This document shows positions 9,126 to 18,709 of a DNA stretch of 37,625 bases, piece after piece. The position numbers were made by a program, and so were the translations under genes. Below the pieces are notes generated by a model that saw nothing but the letters and a program-made list of their open reading frames with translations, searched no databases and was not told where the DNA came from. How positions within the stretch are numbered: the first letter of the stretch is position 1; every line of letters starts with the position of its first letter. The DNA is from Thermodesulfovibrio yellowstonii (GTDB lineage Bacteria; Nitrospirota; Thermodesulfovibrionia; Thermodesulfovibrionales; Dissulfurispiraceae), in the NCBI GenBank assembly GCA_020724365.1, contig DYHD01000016.1:1-37625 (forward strand), read 5' to 3'.

Positions 9126-12100
9126 GTAATATGCCTTTCAAAGAAGGGCAGATACTTATGGGCTCACTTTTCAATGAGCCGATGCTTGTTGAGACCATAC
9201 GGGCAAATGGTTTCGATATATGGATCGTTGGGCTCGTAGGGATTCAAACGGAACGATTCCGAAGGGTCACTCTCACGTCTCAGGATATTGATTCCATCAC
9301 TGTAATCGACTCAAAGTTTACATATAAAGGTGATGGGAATATGCTTCGCCTCGGTATTCAAGCATATTCACTCGGAATTGCCTATGAGTTTGATCCCTAT
9401 TTCGGGCTATCTATCTCACGCGTTGATCCACTTCCGCATCAATTAGAGGCAATATATGATTATCTTCTTAAACTTGCCCGTGTACGCTTCCTTCTTGCTG
9501 ACGATGCAGGAGCCGGAAAGACGATTATGGCAGGGCTTCTTATCCGTGAACTGAAGCTCAGGGGACTTGCGGAACGCATACTCATTGTCTGTCCTGCAAA
9601 CCTTGCATTTCAGTGGCAACGGGAACTTAAAGAGAAGTTTGATGAGAAATTTCTGGTGCTTAAGGGACAGGACATACGGGATCAATTTGGCGTAAACCAG
9701 TGGCTGGAACAGAAGACAGTAATCACTTCGCTTGATCTCGCTAAACGGTTTGAGATTTTACTGGGACTGAAGCAGGTTCATTGGGACTTGGTTATCGTTG
9801 ATGAAGCTCATCGCATGTCATGGACGCCACCTGCCCGGAAGACTGCACGATATGCTCTCGGTGAACTTCTAAGAGACAATGCCGACCATCTGCTTCTGCT
9901 TACTGCCACTCCTCACAAGGGAGACCCTGCCAACTTCAGTCTTTTTCTACAGCTCCTTGATTCAGATGCCTATGCTGATGTGAAATCCATTCATGAAGCG
10001 ATGGAACGTCGGCGTGCTCCGTTCTATCTCCGGCGTACAAAAGAGGCTATGGTCTACTTCCCAGAGCGCCGTCCAGACGGAACATGGGTTGCAGAGAAGA
10101 TTTTCACCAAGCGCATACCTCACACGGTTGACTTCCAGATAGATAGCGAAGAGTTTGAGCTTTACCGGGATGTTACCCGTTTTGTGAAACAACAGAGTGC
10201 CAAGGCTGCGGCTCAAGGCGACGACCCACGTGCCCGGGCCGTGGGATTTCTCATGTCTCTTTATCAGCGCCGTCTTGCATCAAGCACCTATGCAATGCGC
10301 CATTCGCTTGAAAACCGAATCAAACGCCTCAATGAAGGGTTAAAGCGTGCTCAAGAGTTATGCCGTTTGGCGCCTCCAGACCTGCCTTCACCGGAAGAAT
10401 TGGAGGAGATGGAGGAGAATGAGCGAGAGCGTCTTGAAGAGATAATCGAGGCTATTACTCTTGCAGGAAATGCAGAGCAAATCAGGGAAGAGATAGAAGA
10501 ACTTAACCGTCTTGCATCTCAGGCGCAGGCAGTTGAAGACACTCAGTCCGAAGCGAAGCTTTCCCGTCTTAAAGACCTCCTACAAAATGAAGGCTTCTTT
10601 GCCCACCCCGAAAAGCGTCTTTTGATATTTACGGAATTCAAGGATACGCTTGATTATCTTGTGGCCTGCCTAAAGGCATGGGGTTTTCAGGTGGGTTATA
10701 TCCATGGTGGCATGAAGCCCGGTTCACGTGATGAGTCGGGCAGCCGTCTTTATGCAGAGCAACAATTTAAGGAAGGCAACATCCAGATTCTTGTTGCAAC
10801 AGAGGCGGCAGGAGAAGGTATTAATCTTCAGTACTGCAATATCCTATTCAACTATGATATCCCTTGGAACCCTAACCGCCTTGAGCAACGGATGGGCCGC
10901 ATACATCGTTATGGTCAGAAGAAAAACTGTCTCATATTTAATTTCGTGGCTACAAATACTATTGAAGGCCGGGTGCTTCAGCGGCTACTTGAAAAGCTGC
11001 AGGAAATCCGGGATGCCCTTAACGACGACGCTGTATTCAATGTGGTTGGAGAGGTACTTCCTGCATCACATGTGGAAAGGGTGCTCAGGGATTATTATTC
11101 CGGGCGTCTCGGAGATGCGGATTTAGAAGACCGCCTTCTTAAGAATGTCGATGAAGCACAGTTCCGGGCCATATGCCAGAATGCCCTTGAGGGACTTGCC
11201 TCAAAGAAACTTAACCTCGAAATGCTCATAGAGCGACGTGCTAGGGCACAAGAGCGCCGCGTTGTGCCAGAGACAATTGCACGTTTTATGCGGGAGGCCT
11301 CAGAGTATATTTCTGGTCTAAATCTTAAAACCGTACCGCGTCTTCCTCATACTTTCGAGCCAAACAGAACCCCTTCTGTTTTAAGAAGATATGAAACACA
11401 ACCCGACTGGAGACTTCCTTCTTTAGTAAATAAATATCCTCGTTGCTCAACGGACAGGGAGACTGCGGAGAAACATAAACTGGAATGGGTCACACCCGGG
11501 CATCCCCTGTTTGAGGCCGTGAGACGGCATGCCTATTCTCAAGCACAAGAGGTTTTCGGAAAGGGTGCCTGCTTCTATTCTCTTCAGCACGATGCACCAT
11601 CACGGCTGGACTTCTATCGTGCCCGCGTTGTTGATGGGCTTGGGCAGGTAATACATGAGCGTCTATTTGCAGTGGAGCTAAAGGAAAACGGAGAGCCACG
11701 GCTTCAGGAGCCGAGTATCCTCGGAAACCTTACTCCTGTGACCGAATTCCCTGAGCAGAGCCTTCCCCATGTTTCGTCAATGCCCGAAGTTTCGGCATGG
11801 TTGAACGAGAATGCGCTTACGCCTTTTATTGAGGAGGCGCGCTCAGAACGCCTTGCAGAGGTAAAGCGTATTACCACACATGTGGAACTCTCTCTTACGG
11901 AACTGCTTCAAAGAGTGGATGAGGAAATAGGAAAGGCTGCATCGGATATTGAGCAGAAAATCCATGGCGCAGAGGGACGCCTTGCACTGGCAGAAACAAG
12001 ACATGCAGAGCTTCTTTCCCGCCGCGAAAAACGCCGTCAGGAGCTTGAGCGACAGCAGTCGCTTACACTGCAGGCTGTAGAACGGATGGCAAGCGTCCTT

Positions 12101-12559
12101 ATCCTTCCCCACCCTGAAAGAGAAACTCCCGAGGTTCGCAGATTGAGGCCAAATCTTGAGACCGAGGCTGTTGCCATGCAGGTTGTTATGGAGCATGAAA
12201 AGGCTCAAGGCCGTCAGGTATATGATGTCCACGAGAAAAACTTGGGTTATGATATCACGAGTCTCGATTTGAATTCGGGCGAACTCAGGCTTATCGAGGT
12301 CAAGGGCATAGGGAATTCCACAGGTACGATTCTTTTGACGCCCAACGAACGCCGTGTCGCAGAAGATAGAAGAGACTGCTATTGGCTCTATGTTGTTACA
12401 AACTGCACTACAGGGCCGGTTCTTCAGGATCCGATAAAAGACCCTGCCCGGCTTGAATGGCATGAGGTCATAAAGGTGGCGCATTATTCCCTTTCGGTTG
12501 ATGCAATGAGCCAGCCAATGCAGGTGAAAGAAGAGCAGGAGCCTTATGGAAGCGTCTAA
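9122..12559 (+). CDS. SNF2-family helicase with C-terminal DUF3883-like domain (DrmD-like)
   Basis: A 1145-residue SNF2 superfamily-2 ATPase, expected to translocate along DNA. Walker A is ADDAGAGKT (about 126-134), motif II is VDEAH (226-230) and motif III is LTATPHKGD. The C-terminal RecA lobe has LIFTEFKDTLDYL, VATEAAGEGINLQ and RLEQRMGRIHRYGQ. A charged coiled coil occupies about 940-1000. The last 130 residues (EKNLGYDI, LRLIEVKG, ILLTPNERR) match a DUF3883-type nuclease-like domain. This layout is like the DrmD helicase of DISARM and related phage-defence helicases. The gene overlaps the XRE gene by 4 bases and the HerA-like gene by 14. It is visibly richer in G+C than the genes left of 8 kb, suggesting transfer. 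Confidence 0.85.
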   Translation: MSNMPFKEGQILMGSLFNEPMLVETIRANGFDIWIVGLVGIQTERFRRVTLTSQDIDSITVIDSKFTYKGDGNMLRLGIQAYSLGIAYEFDPYFGLSISRVDPLPHQLEAIYDYLLKLARVRFLLADDAGAGKTIMAGLLIRELKLRGLAERILIVCPANLAFQWQRELKEKFDEKFLVLKGQDIRDQFGVNQWLEQKTVITSLDLAKRFEILLGLKQVHWDLVIVDEAHRMSWTPPARKTARYALGELLRDNADHLLLLTATPHKGDPANFSLFLQLLDSDAYADVKSIHEAMERRRAPFYLRRTKEAMVYFPERRPDGTWVAEKIFTKRIPHTVDFQIDSEEFELYRDVTRFVKQQSAKAAAQGDDPRARAVGFLMSLYQRRLASSTYAMRHSLENRIKRLNEGLKRAQELCRLAPPDLPSPEELEEMEENERERLEEIIEAITLAGNAEQIREEIEELNRLASQAQAVEDTQSEAKLSRLKDLLQNEGFFAHPEKRLLIFTEFKDTLDYLVACLKAWGFQVGYIHGGMKPGSRDESGSRLYAEQQFKEGNIQILVATEAAGEGINLQYCNILFNYDIPWNPNRLEQRMGRIHRYGQKKNCLIFNFVATNTIEGRVLQRLLEKLQEIRDALNDDAVFNVVGEVLPASHVERVLRDYYSGRLGDADLEDRLLKNVDEAQFRAICQNALEGLASKKLNLEMLIERRARAQERRVVPETIARFMREASEYISGLNLKTVPRLPHTFEPNRTPSVLRRYETQPDWRLPSLVNKYPRCSTDRETAEKHKLEWVTPGHPLFEAVRRHAYSQAQEVFGKGACFYSLQHDAPSRLDFYRARVVDGLGQVIHERLFAVELKENGEPRLQEPSILGNLTPVTEFPEQSLPHVSSMPEVSAWLNENALTPFIEEARSERLAEVKRITTHVELSLTELLQRVDEEIGKAASDIEQKIHGAEGRLALAETRHAELLSRREKRRQELERQQSLTLQAVERMASVLILPHPERETPEVRRLRPNLETEAVAMQVVMEHEKAQGRQVYDVHEKNLGYDITSLDLNSGELRLIEVKGIGNSTGTILLTPNERRVAEDRRDCYWLYVVTNCTTGPVLQDPIKDPARLEWHEVIKVAHYSLSVDAMSQPMQVKEEQEPYGSV

Positions 12560-14756
12560 TAAACAATTCAGCCAACGTACTCGTTTGATAATACTGGTTC
12601 TTTATGTCATTGGATTGTTTGGCGCATCGAAGCTTGCCCTTGGTTCTTGGTTGCCTCCGACCAGCCAAAAAGGACTGTGGTTCTATTCCGGTTTGGCAGC
12701 TCTTCTACTGGGTAATTTATTAGTAACCCCTTTCTATACAAAACCTGCAGATGCTATTTCTTATGCGGTAGCAGGAGTGATCGGCTTGCTTGCAGTCAAT
12801 GTCTGGCCGTTGACATACCACACTGACTTTGATCGTTTTCTTTGGTCTGTAATAACCATTTATTTGGGGCTAATCGTTTTTGCAGGCATTATTTCAATCG
12901 CACTAAAAGGTTCACGCATTGTCTTCATGCAGAAGGCGTCGAAATCGCTCTATTTCCTTACTGATACTTTAGGTGCACCCAGACCGGTATTTTCAATAGT
13001 ATTTCTGTTCGCCATCGTAGCCTTTCATAGAGATATTCCTCGGGAGTATATCGTTATCGGACTGGCATGGGCCGTACTTGTGGCTCTGCGCCCGCTGGAA
13101 ACAATTGCTGACCTGCTTCGTCGCTGGTGGAGTATATGGAGAAAGTCTTCTTTAATTCTTCCCTTTGGAGAGGTTGTCGGGCATCAGGTTCCTAACATTG
13201 TTCTATTGCGACAGAATGAGGATACCACTGCCTCTTTTGGTGATACCTTAATAGTGCAAGCCGATGATAGCAGGCCAGGGCTTGCGTTGATACTCGATTA
13301 TATCGGATACGCAGACGGACGATGGTTACGTGCAATACATTTGCCGATCCCGGACGAGATGCGAACCCAACTCGACAAAGCAGTAGCTCTTGGGCATCCC
13401 TCGGAAGTTATTAAAGTCGACCTCACTGAATTAGGTATTACTTATAACTGCTGTAGTGCCGTAGGATGCGACCCGTCTCGTCTTTTGGGTCTCGTTGCAC
13501 CTAATACAGATATTACCCAATTAAAAATCGAAATACTAAGATCGGACTTGAATATAGAAGAAGGACGCCTTATCGAAGTCGAAATTGCCGGAAAGCGAGT
13601 GCTTTATCAAGTTATCAATGGTCTAACGCAGGAAGAGATCCTTCAACAGAAGAATACCAGAGGTTATGTTCGTGCTTACGCAAAGAAAATAGGATCATGG
13701 AATAGCGAAAGCAGACGGTTTGAAATAACCAGATGGATTCCTCAGCCTAATGCGCCAGTCTCGCTAGTGGAATCTGAATCGTCTGTGCCAGAGAAAGAAG
13801 CGGTCGGTCACTTCCCTGGAACCAACTATCCTGTAACCATCGATACAGATCAATTAGTTACTCACAATACTGCAGTATTAGGCATTTTAGGAGCCGGGAA
13901 ATCTTTTCTTACTTTAGAATTGGTCGAAAGACTTGTTAAAGCGGGAATCAAGATAATCTGCCTTGATCTCACAAATCAGTATGCGAAGGAATTGTCGCCT
14001 TATTATAATGCTGAAACTGAAAAAGCAGAAATTGAGGAACTCCAAGGCATCGGGCCAGCGGGAAAGGATAATGTCCAGCAAAATGTAGAAGATGGCGGGA
14101 GCATTTCTTCATTCAAAGCCAAGTTGTTTGAGAAGTTTAAGCATTTTCTGAGTTCAGAAAATGCAAGTAATTATTTGAAAATATTTAACCCCGCTCAATT
14201 TGAAGTATGGCGTCAAGATAGCAAGCCCTTTTCAGGAAAGGCATCAATGGCCGCGCTAACTCCAACGGAAATAACAAGACTGTTTACAGAGGCTGCATTA
14301 GAGGACCTTCAAGAACAGGGCATGACGGAGAAAGCCAAGTGTTGTCTTATTTTTGAGGAAGCACATTCACTTATTCCCGAATGGAATGCTGTAGCGAGTG
14401 AGGGCGATAGAACAGCTACCAATGGCACTGCCAAAGCTATCCTACAGGGGCGAAAGTATGGTCTGGGATGTATGGTAATTACTCAAAGAACAGCTAACGT
14501 CACCAAAAGTATTTTAAACCAGTGCAATACTGTTTTTGCGTTGCGTGTTTTCGACTCCACAGGAATGGAGTTCCTAAAGAATTACATCGGGGAAGATTAT
14601 GCTGGTGTGTTATCTACGTTGGAAGACCGCCATGCAATCGTGTTCGGCAGGGCATCATCATGCCGAGAGCCTGTTCTTGTCCGACTCAATAACCGAGATG
14701 ATTTTATTAAGGTTTTCCGCAGTGGTAGAAGTGCAGGTGAGCATGAAACGGCTTGA
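12546..14756 (+). CDS. membrane-anchored HerA-like ATPase
   Basis: A 736-residue protein in two halves. The N-terminal 185 residues hold about six hydrophobic segments (about 14-34, 44-62, 70-88, 98-119, 147-161, 168-182), so it should sit in the inner membrane. The C-terminal half is a HerA/VirB4-type DNA-translocase ATPase: Walker A GILGAGKS (about 445), Walker B CLIFEEAH (about 600), then GRKYGLGCMVITQRTANV, where HerA proteins have their sensor region. Soluble HerA partners act with nucleases in several defence systems; membrane attachment is unusual and suggests action at the site of DNA entry, which is an inference. It overlaps both neighbours by 14 bases, so it is part of the operon. 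Confidence 0.82.
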   Translation: MEASNKQFSQRTRLIILVLYVIGLFGASKLALGSWLPPTSQKGLWFYSGLAALLLGNLLVTPFYTKPADAISYAVAGVIGLLAVNVWPLTYHTDFDRFLWSVITIYLGLIVFAGIISIALKGSRIVFMQKASKSLYFLTDTLGAPRPVFSIVFLFAIVAFHRDIPREYIVIGLAWAVLVALRPLETIADLLRRWWSIWRKSSLILPFGEVVGHQVPNIVLLRQNEDTTASFGDTLIVQADDSRPGLALILDYIGYADGRWLRAIHLPIPDEMRTQLDKAVALGHPSEVIKVDLTELGITYNCCSAVGCDPSRLLGLVAPNTDITQLKIEILRSDLNIEEGRLIEVEIAGKRVLYQVINGLTQEEILQQKNTRGYVRAYAKKIGSWNSESRRFEITRWIPQPNAPVSLVESESSVPEKEAVGHFPGTNYPVTIDTDQLVTHNTAVLGILGAGKSFLTLELVERLVKAGIKIICLDLTNQYAKELSPYYNAETEKAEIEELQGIGPAGKDNVQQNVEDGGSISSFKAKLFEKFKHFLSSENASNYLKIFNPAQFEVWRQDSKPFSGKASMAALTPTEITRLFTEAALEDLQEQGMTEKAKCCLIFEEAHSLIPEWNAVASEGDRTATNGTAKAILQGRKYGLGCMVITQRTANVTKSILNQCNTVFALRVFDSTGMEFLKNYIGEDYAGVLSTLEDRHAIVFGRASSCREPVLVRLNNRDDFIKVFRSGRSAGEHETA

Positions 14757-15612
14757 TGACAGCACACTTGAAGTGATAGCGGAAATCATATGTGGTGCCG
14801 GACAGGGTTCGGGAGGTGGTGCTGCCTACGAAGCACCTGGGCCTTATCGGTCAAAGTCGGAGATCAATGCCTTTTTTAAGCGTGCCAATGTCCAGCCGCA
14901 GGGACAATCATCTACAAGAAAATGGTATGTGCTCGAATCCCTACAGGTTATTAATGGCTCGAACTCACTTGATAACGTTTTATTACGGCTCGCTTCCCCT
15001 AAGGAGTACCGTGGAGATGCTGAAGTTACACAGAAAATAATCGACCACCTGAATCAGGTTCTACAAGTCGAAGGGTTGGAAATAACCCTTACGGGGATAG
15101 ATCCCCAGATAAGAGATAGAAAAGCTATCGTAACTCCTCCAAAAACAAAAGAAAAGCCAATCGAAGCTTCCCCGGATTTCAACCGGTTTGTTCAAGATAA
15201 TTCCTTAGCTGATATTCTATCGTTTCGTTGGGAGGAAGCTCAAAAATGTTCTCATGCTGGAGCCCATTTGTCTGCGGTTATAATGATGGGGAGTATTCTT
15301 GAAGGCGTATTGCTTCACAAAGTAGAGCAGAACATTAAGATTGCCAATCAATCGAAAAGTTCTCCAAAAGACCGAACCGGAAAGCCTAAGCCGATTCGTG
15401 AATGGGGACTATCGTCCCTGATTGATGTGGCTCATGAAGTCGGATGGCTTCAGGGTGATGTAAAACGCTTTAGCCATGCGTTGCGGGAGTCAAGGAATAT
15501 AGTTCACCCGTATGTGCAAAGGTCACAGAACGAAAAGCCGGATGGAGATACTTGCTCTATCTGCTGGCAAGTTATCAGGGCTGCTGTGGCTGATCTCTTG
15601 GGGGTAGATTAG
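14743..15612 (+). CDS. AbiC-type (HEPN-like) C-terminal domain protein
   Basis: A 289-residue protein. The C-terminal ~110 residues match the abortive-infection C-terminal (Abi-C) type of helical domain: AVIMMGSILEGVLL, SLIDVAHEVGWL and LRESRNIVHPYV. The R-N-x-V-H-P stretch resembles the R-x4-6-H active motif of HEPN ribonucleases. The N-terminal half is not recognised; it contains a glycine-rich stretch (GAGQGSGGGAAYE) and a helical segment with KSEINAFFKRANV. I chose ATG 14743 because AGGTGA precedes it and the 14-base overlap with the HerA-like gene repeats the spacing of the previous pair. It ends one base before the methylase start. It may be an RNA-cutting effector of the operon, by family analogy only. 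Confidence 0.72.
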   Translation: MKRLDDSTLEVIAEIICGAGQGSGGGAAYEAPGPYRSKSEINAFFKRANVQPQGQSSTRKWYVLESLQVINGSNSLDNVLLRLASPKEYRGDAEVTQKIIDHLNQVLQVEGLEITLTGIDPQIRDRKAIVTPPKTKEKPIEASPDFNRFVQDNSLADILSFRWEEAQKCSHAGAHLSAVIMMGSILEGVLLHKVEQNIKIANQSKSSPKDRTGKPKPIREWGLSSLIDVAHEVGWLQGDVKRFSHALRESRNIVHPYVQRSQNEKPDGDTCSICWQVIRAAVADLLGVD

Positions 15613-15613
15613 G

Positions 15614-18600
15614 ATGATTCCTAAAGACTGCAAACGTCTTGCTGAGGTAGATTTTCCGATTGCGATGGTATCGAAGCATTCGGCGAGGGAAAAGTCCATC
15701 AGGCATGGGCATCCGTCAACGCTTCATCTTTGGTGGGCGAGGCGGCCTCTTGCGGCGTGTCGGTCTATGCTCCTTGCGCTTCTGCTTCCAGACCCTTGCG
15801 ATAAGCACTGCCCGGAGGAGTTTAAAGACAAGGCCCGAGAGCTTCTTTCGTTGGTTCAGGGCAAGCCCGGCACTGAAGATGATGACTTGAGGAAGTCTCT
15901 CCTTAAATTCATAGCCGATTTTGCAAATTGGGACTTGTCGGCAAACCGGAATTATCTGGATGCAGGCAGGGGGCTTGTGAAAGCGGCGCATCCGGAGGAG
16001 ATCCCTTTGGTTGTAGACCCCTTTGCAGGAGGCGGTTCAATTCCACTTGAAGCGTTACGCCTCGGCTGTGAGGCATTTGCCAGCGACCTCAATCCTGTTG
16101 CCTGCCTGATTCTAAAAGTAATGCTCGAAGATATCCCCCGTCACGGGCCTGAATTGGCTCATGAATTAAGAAAAGTTGGGGCAGAGATTAAGGCTCAGGC
16201 AGAAAAGGAGCTTGCAGAGTTTTATCCTCCCGACCCCGATGGCTCAAGGCCAATTGCATATCTCTGGGCAAGGACAGTGAAATGCGAGGCCCCGAACTGC
16301 GGTGCGGAGATTCCGCTTGTGAGGTCGTTCTGGCTGTCAAAAAAGGCAGGCAGGAAACGTGCGTTGAGATATAAGGTCATCCGTCATGATGGCAAGATTC
16401 CGCATGTTGAATTTGAAATATTTGAACCAAGCAAAGATTCTCAAGTACCAATTGGCACTATTTCTAATGCCAGAGCAATATGTCCAGCATGTAATAGTGT
16501 TTTATTGCCAGATCGAGTGAGAGATCAGCTATCTAACCAAAAAGGTGGAGCAAATTGTTTAGTTGATAATAGTGGGAAAAGATTAAGAGGCTCAACACTC
16601 CTTGTGGTAATAACAGCTCCTGAGAGTAGATCTGGAAAAGGTTATAGAGTTTCTAATGATGCCGATATGGTTGCATTAGTAAAGATTCAAAATGAATTAG
16701 AGAAGAAAAAAGCTTCTTTGGTAAAGAAAGGTATCGTCACTCCTATCCCCGATGAATTAATAAGCGAAATAAGGCCATCCCCAAATGCAAGAGGATTATC
16801 TGCTGTTACCAGATATGGACTTAAAAGTTTTGGTGATTTGTTTACACCACGGCAACAACTTTCTCTTTTGACTTTTATAGATAAAATTACTTCTATTGAT
16901 TTATCCAAAAGTAAGTTCTCCAATATCGTAAAAGAACTTTTAGCAATGGCTTTCGGCAAATTGATAATGCAGCATAATGCCCAATGCAGATGGAATCCTA
17001 ACGGTGAAAGTGCACCTGGAGTATTTGGTAGGCAGGCACTTCCAATGATTTGGGATTTTATCGAGTTGATTCCTTCAGGCAAAAGCATGGGAAGTTTTTA
17101 TTCTACAGTTGAATGGATTTCTAATACAAGTGAAAGAATAGGAAACTGGTTAAAAAATATTGGGACTGTTGAGCAATCAAATGCAACCAAGCATCCGGTA
17201 CCTGATTCAAGCGTCTCTGTATGGTTTACAGATCCACCATATTATGATGCTGTGCCTTATGCTGACCTATCTGATTTTTTTTATGTATGGTTAAAAAGAA
17301 TTCTTCCTGATCACAAGATAACAAAAGGCGATCATTATGATTTAAATAATCCTTTAACCCCTAAAATTCCAGAATGCGTGTGGAATCAGGCACATCTTGT
17401 TGACGGTAAAGCCAAATCGCCAAACTTTTTTGAAGAGACTATTACAAAGGCTTTTATGGAAGGAAGAAGAATATTGAAGGATGATGGCATTGCTTCAATT
17501 GTTTTTGCACATAAATCTACAGAAGGTTGGGAAGCTTTACTTAATGGTATGTTGAATGCAAACTTGGTTATTCTTGCTTCATGGCCAATAACAACAGAAG
17601 CAGGAGGACGATTAAATGCACAAGATGCAGCAGCATTATCTGCAAGCATTCATCTTGTCTGCCGTCCTCGCCCGGAGGATGCGCCTGTCGGAGACTGGGG
17701 CGATGTCCTGAAAGAACTTCCTAATCGCGTAGGCGACTGGATGGAAAGGCTCCAGTCTGAAGGCGTCAGGGGCGCAGACCTTGTCTTCGCCTGCATCGGC
17801 CCTGCTCTTGAAATATTCAGCCGCTATTCCAAGGTCGAGACCGCCGAAGGCCGTGAGGTTAAGCTTGCCGAATACCTTGAAAAGGTCTGGGAGACCGTGG
17901 GCCGCGAGGCTCTCGGACAGGTGCTCGGCACGGCAGAAGCTAAAGCCCGAAATGGCGCGGTAGGGGCGGTGGAAGAAGACGCCCGGTTGACTGCGCTGTT
18001 CTTGTGGACATTGCAAAGCACGAATGGGGAGGATAACCCCCCTATATCCCCCCTTAAAGTAAGGGGGGGAGATAATATTCGGGGCGAGAGAGAATCCACA
18101 GAAGAGGAGAGCGGCGATGATGACGAGAATGATACCTCAACAGGCAAGCAGAGGGGCTTCAGCCTTGTCTTTGATGTCGTGCGCCGTTTCGCACAGCCGC
18201 TCGGCATCCACCTGCCCGGATGGGAAGGCCGGATAATAGAGACAAAGAAAGGTGTTGTCAGACTCCTGTCGGTAAGGGAGCGGGCAAAACAACTATTCGG
18301 GGATGAAGGTGCTCAGGCTGTGGCTGATAAAATAGAGAGCAACCCTGAAAGGTCATCACAATTAACGCTGTTTTCCGGAAGTTCAGAAGGTTCAGTCCCG
18401 GAAATAAAGAGCAGAGGCCGCAGACCCTCTCCCATTGGGAGAGGGAGTAAGGGTGAGGGAGAAGAATCACTTAAGGAACACCATGGAGCAACAATACTCG
18501 ACAGGGTTCATGCTGCAATGCTTCTACAGGCAAGCGGCAGGGCTAATGCCCTGAGGGCGCTTCTTAAGGCGGAAGTAGAGAGGAGCCCTGATTTTTTAAG

Positions 18601-18688
18601 ACTTGCTAATGCCCTTTCGGCTCTTTATCCAAAGGGAAGCGAGGAGAAGCGACTTCTTGACGCAATGCTCCTTGCCGTGCCACGGTAA
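15614..18688 (+). CDS. DUF1156-type DNA (adenine) methyltransferase with Zn ribbon
   Basis: A 1024-residue DNA methyltransferase of the DUF1156/COG1743 type. The N-terminal signature is strong (FPIAMVSKHSAREKSIRHGH, LHLWWARRPLAACR). The SAM motif is DPFAGGGSIPLEALRLG (about 135) and the catalytic motif is TDPPYYD (about 539). Two cysteine pairs, CEAPNCG and CPACNS, form the zinc ribbon. Such enzymes mark host DNA in defence loci with helicases and DUF499 ATPases. Bases about 16420-17645 are clearly more AT-rich than the flanks, suggesting that the recognition region was exchanged. Two palindromic repeats are inserted in frame near the C-terminus (NPPISPLKVRGGD and RPSPIGRGSKGEGE), apparently tolerated in a linker. 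It follows the AbiC gene by one base. Confidence 0.88.
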   Translation: MIPKDCKRLAEVDFPIAMVSKHSAREKSIRHGHPSTLHLWWARRPLAACRSMLLALLLPDPCDKHCPEEFKDKARELLSLVQGKPGTEDDDLRKSLLKFIADFANWDLSANRNYLDAGRGLVKAAHPEEIPLVVDPFAGGGSIPLEALRLGCEAFASDLNPVACLILKVMLEDIPRHGPELAHELRKVGAEIKAQAEKELAEFYPPDPDGSRPIAYLWARTVKCEAPNCGAEIPLVRSFWLSKKAGRKRALRYKVIRHDGKIPHVEFEIFEPSKDSQVPIGTISNARAICPACNSVLLPDRVRDQLSNQKGGANCLVDNSGKRLRGSTLLVVITAPESRSGKGYRVSNDADMVALVKIQNELEKKKASLVKKGIVTPIPDELISEIRPSPNARGLSAVTRYGLKSFGDLFTPRQQLSLLTFIDKITSIDLSKSKFSNIVKELLAMAFGKLIMQHNAQCRWNPNGESAPGVFGRQALPMIWDFIELIPSGKSMGSFYSTVEWISNTSERIGNWLKNIGTVEQSNATKHPVPDSSVSVWFTDPPYYDAVPYADLSDFFYVWLKRILPDHKITKGDHYDLNNPLTPKIPECVWNQAHLVDGKAKSPNFFEETITKAFMEGRRILKDDGIASIVFAHKSTEGWEALLNGMLNANLVILASWPITTEAGGRLNAQDAAALSASIHLVCRPRPEDAPVGDWGDVLKELPNRVGDWMERLQSEGVRGADLVFACIGPALEIFSRYSKVETAEGREVKLAEYLEKVWETVGREALGQVLGTAEAKARNGAVGAVEEDARLTALFLWTLQSTNGEDNPPISPLKVRGGDNIRGERESTEEESGDDDENDTSTGKQRGFSLVFDVVRRFAQPLGIHLPGWEGRIIETKKGVVRLLSVRERAKQLFGDEGAQAVADKIESNPERSSQLTLFSGSSEGSVPEIKSRGRRPSPIGRGSKGEGEESLKEHHGATILDRVHAAMLLQASGRANALRALLKAEVERSPDFLRLANALSALYPKGSEEKRLLDAMLLAVPR
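18037..18069. repeat. palindromic repeat inside the methylase gene, copy 1
   Basis: A C-run/G-run palindrome (CCCCCCTATATCCCCCC, then a run of seven G) is read in frame as NPPISPLKVRGG. It is of the same kind as the C/G-run palindromes at 8480-8620. The surrounding protein sequence is charged and looks like a loose linker. Confidence 0.6.
18425..18460. repeat. palindromic repeat inside the methylase gene, copy 2
   Basis: CCCTCTCCC-ATT-GGGAGAGGG followed by AGTAAGGGTGAGGGA, read in frame as PSPIGRGSKGEG. It is the same family as 8633-8670 (intergenic) and 22516-22543 (inside the DUF499 gene). Confidence 0.7.
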
Positions 18689-18709
18689 GTCAGATGGATG
18701 GAGATACTC

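Noticed and set aside
11843..12484. 213-residue minus-strand frame inside the helicase gene
   Set aside because: It is antisense to the well-supported helicase C-terminal region and has no domain features of its own.
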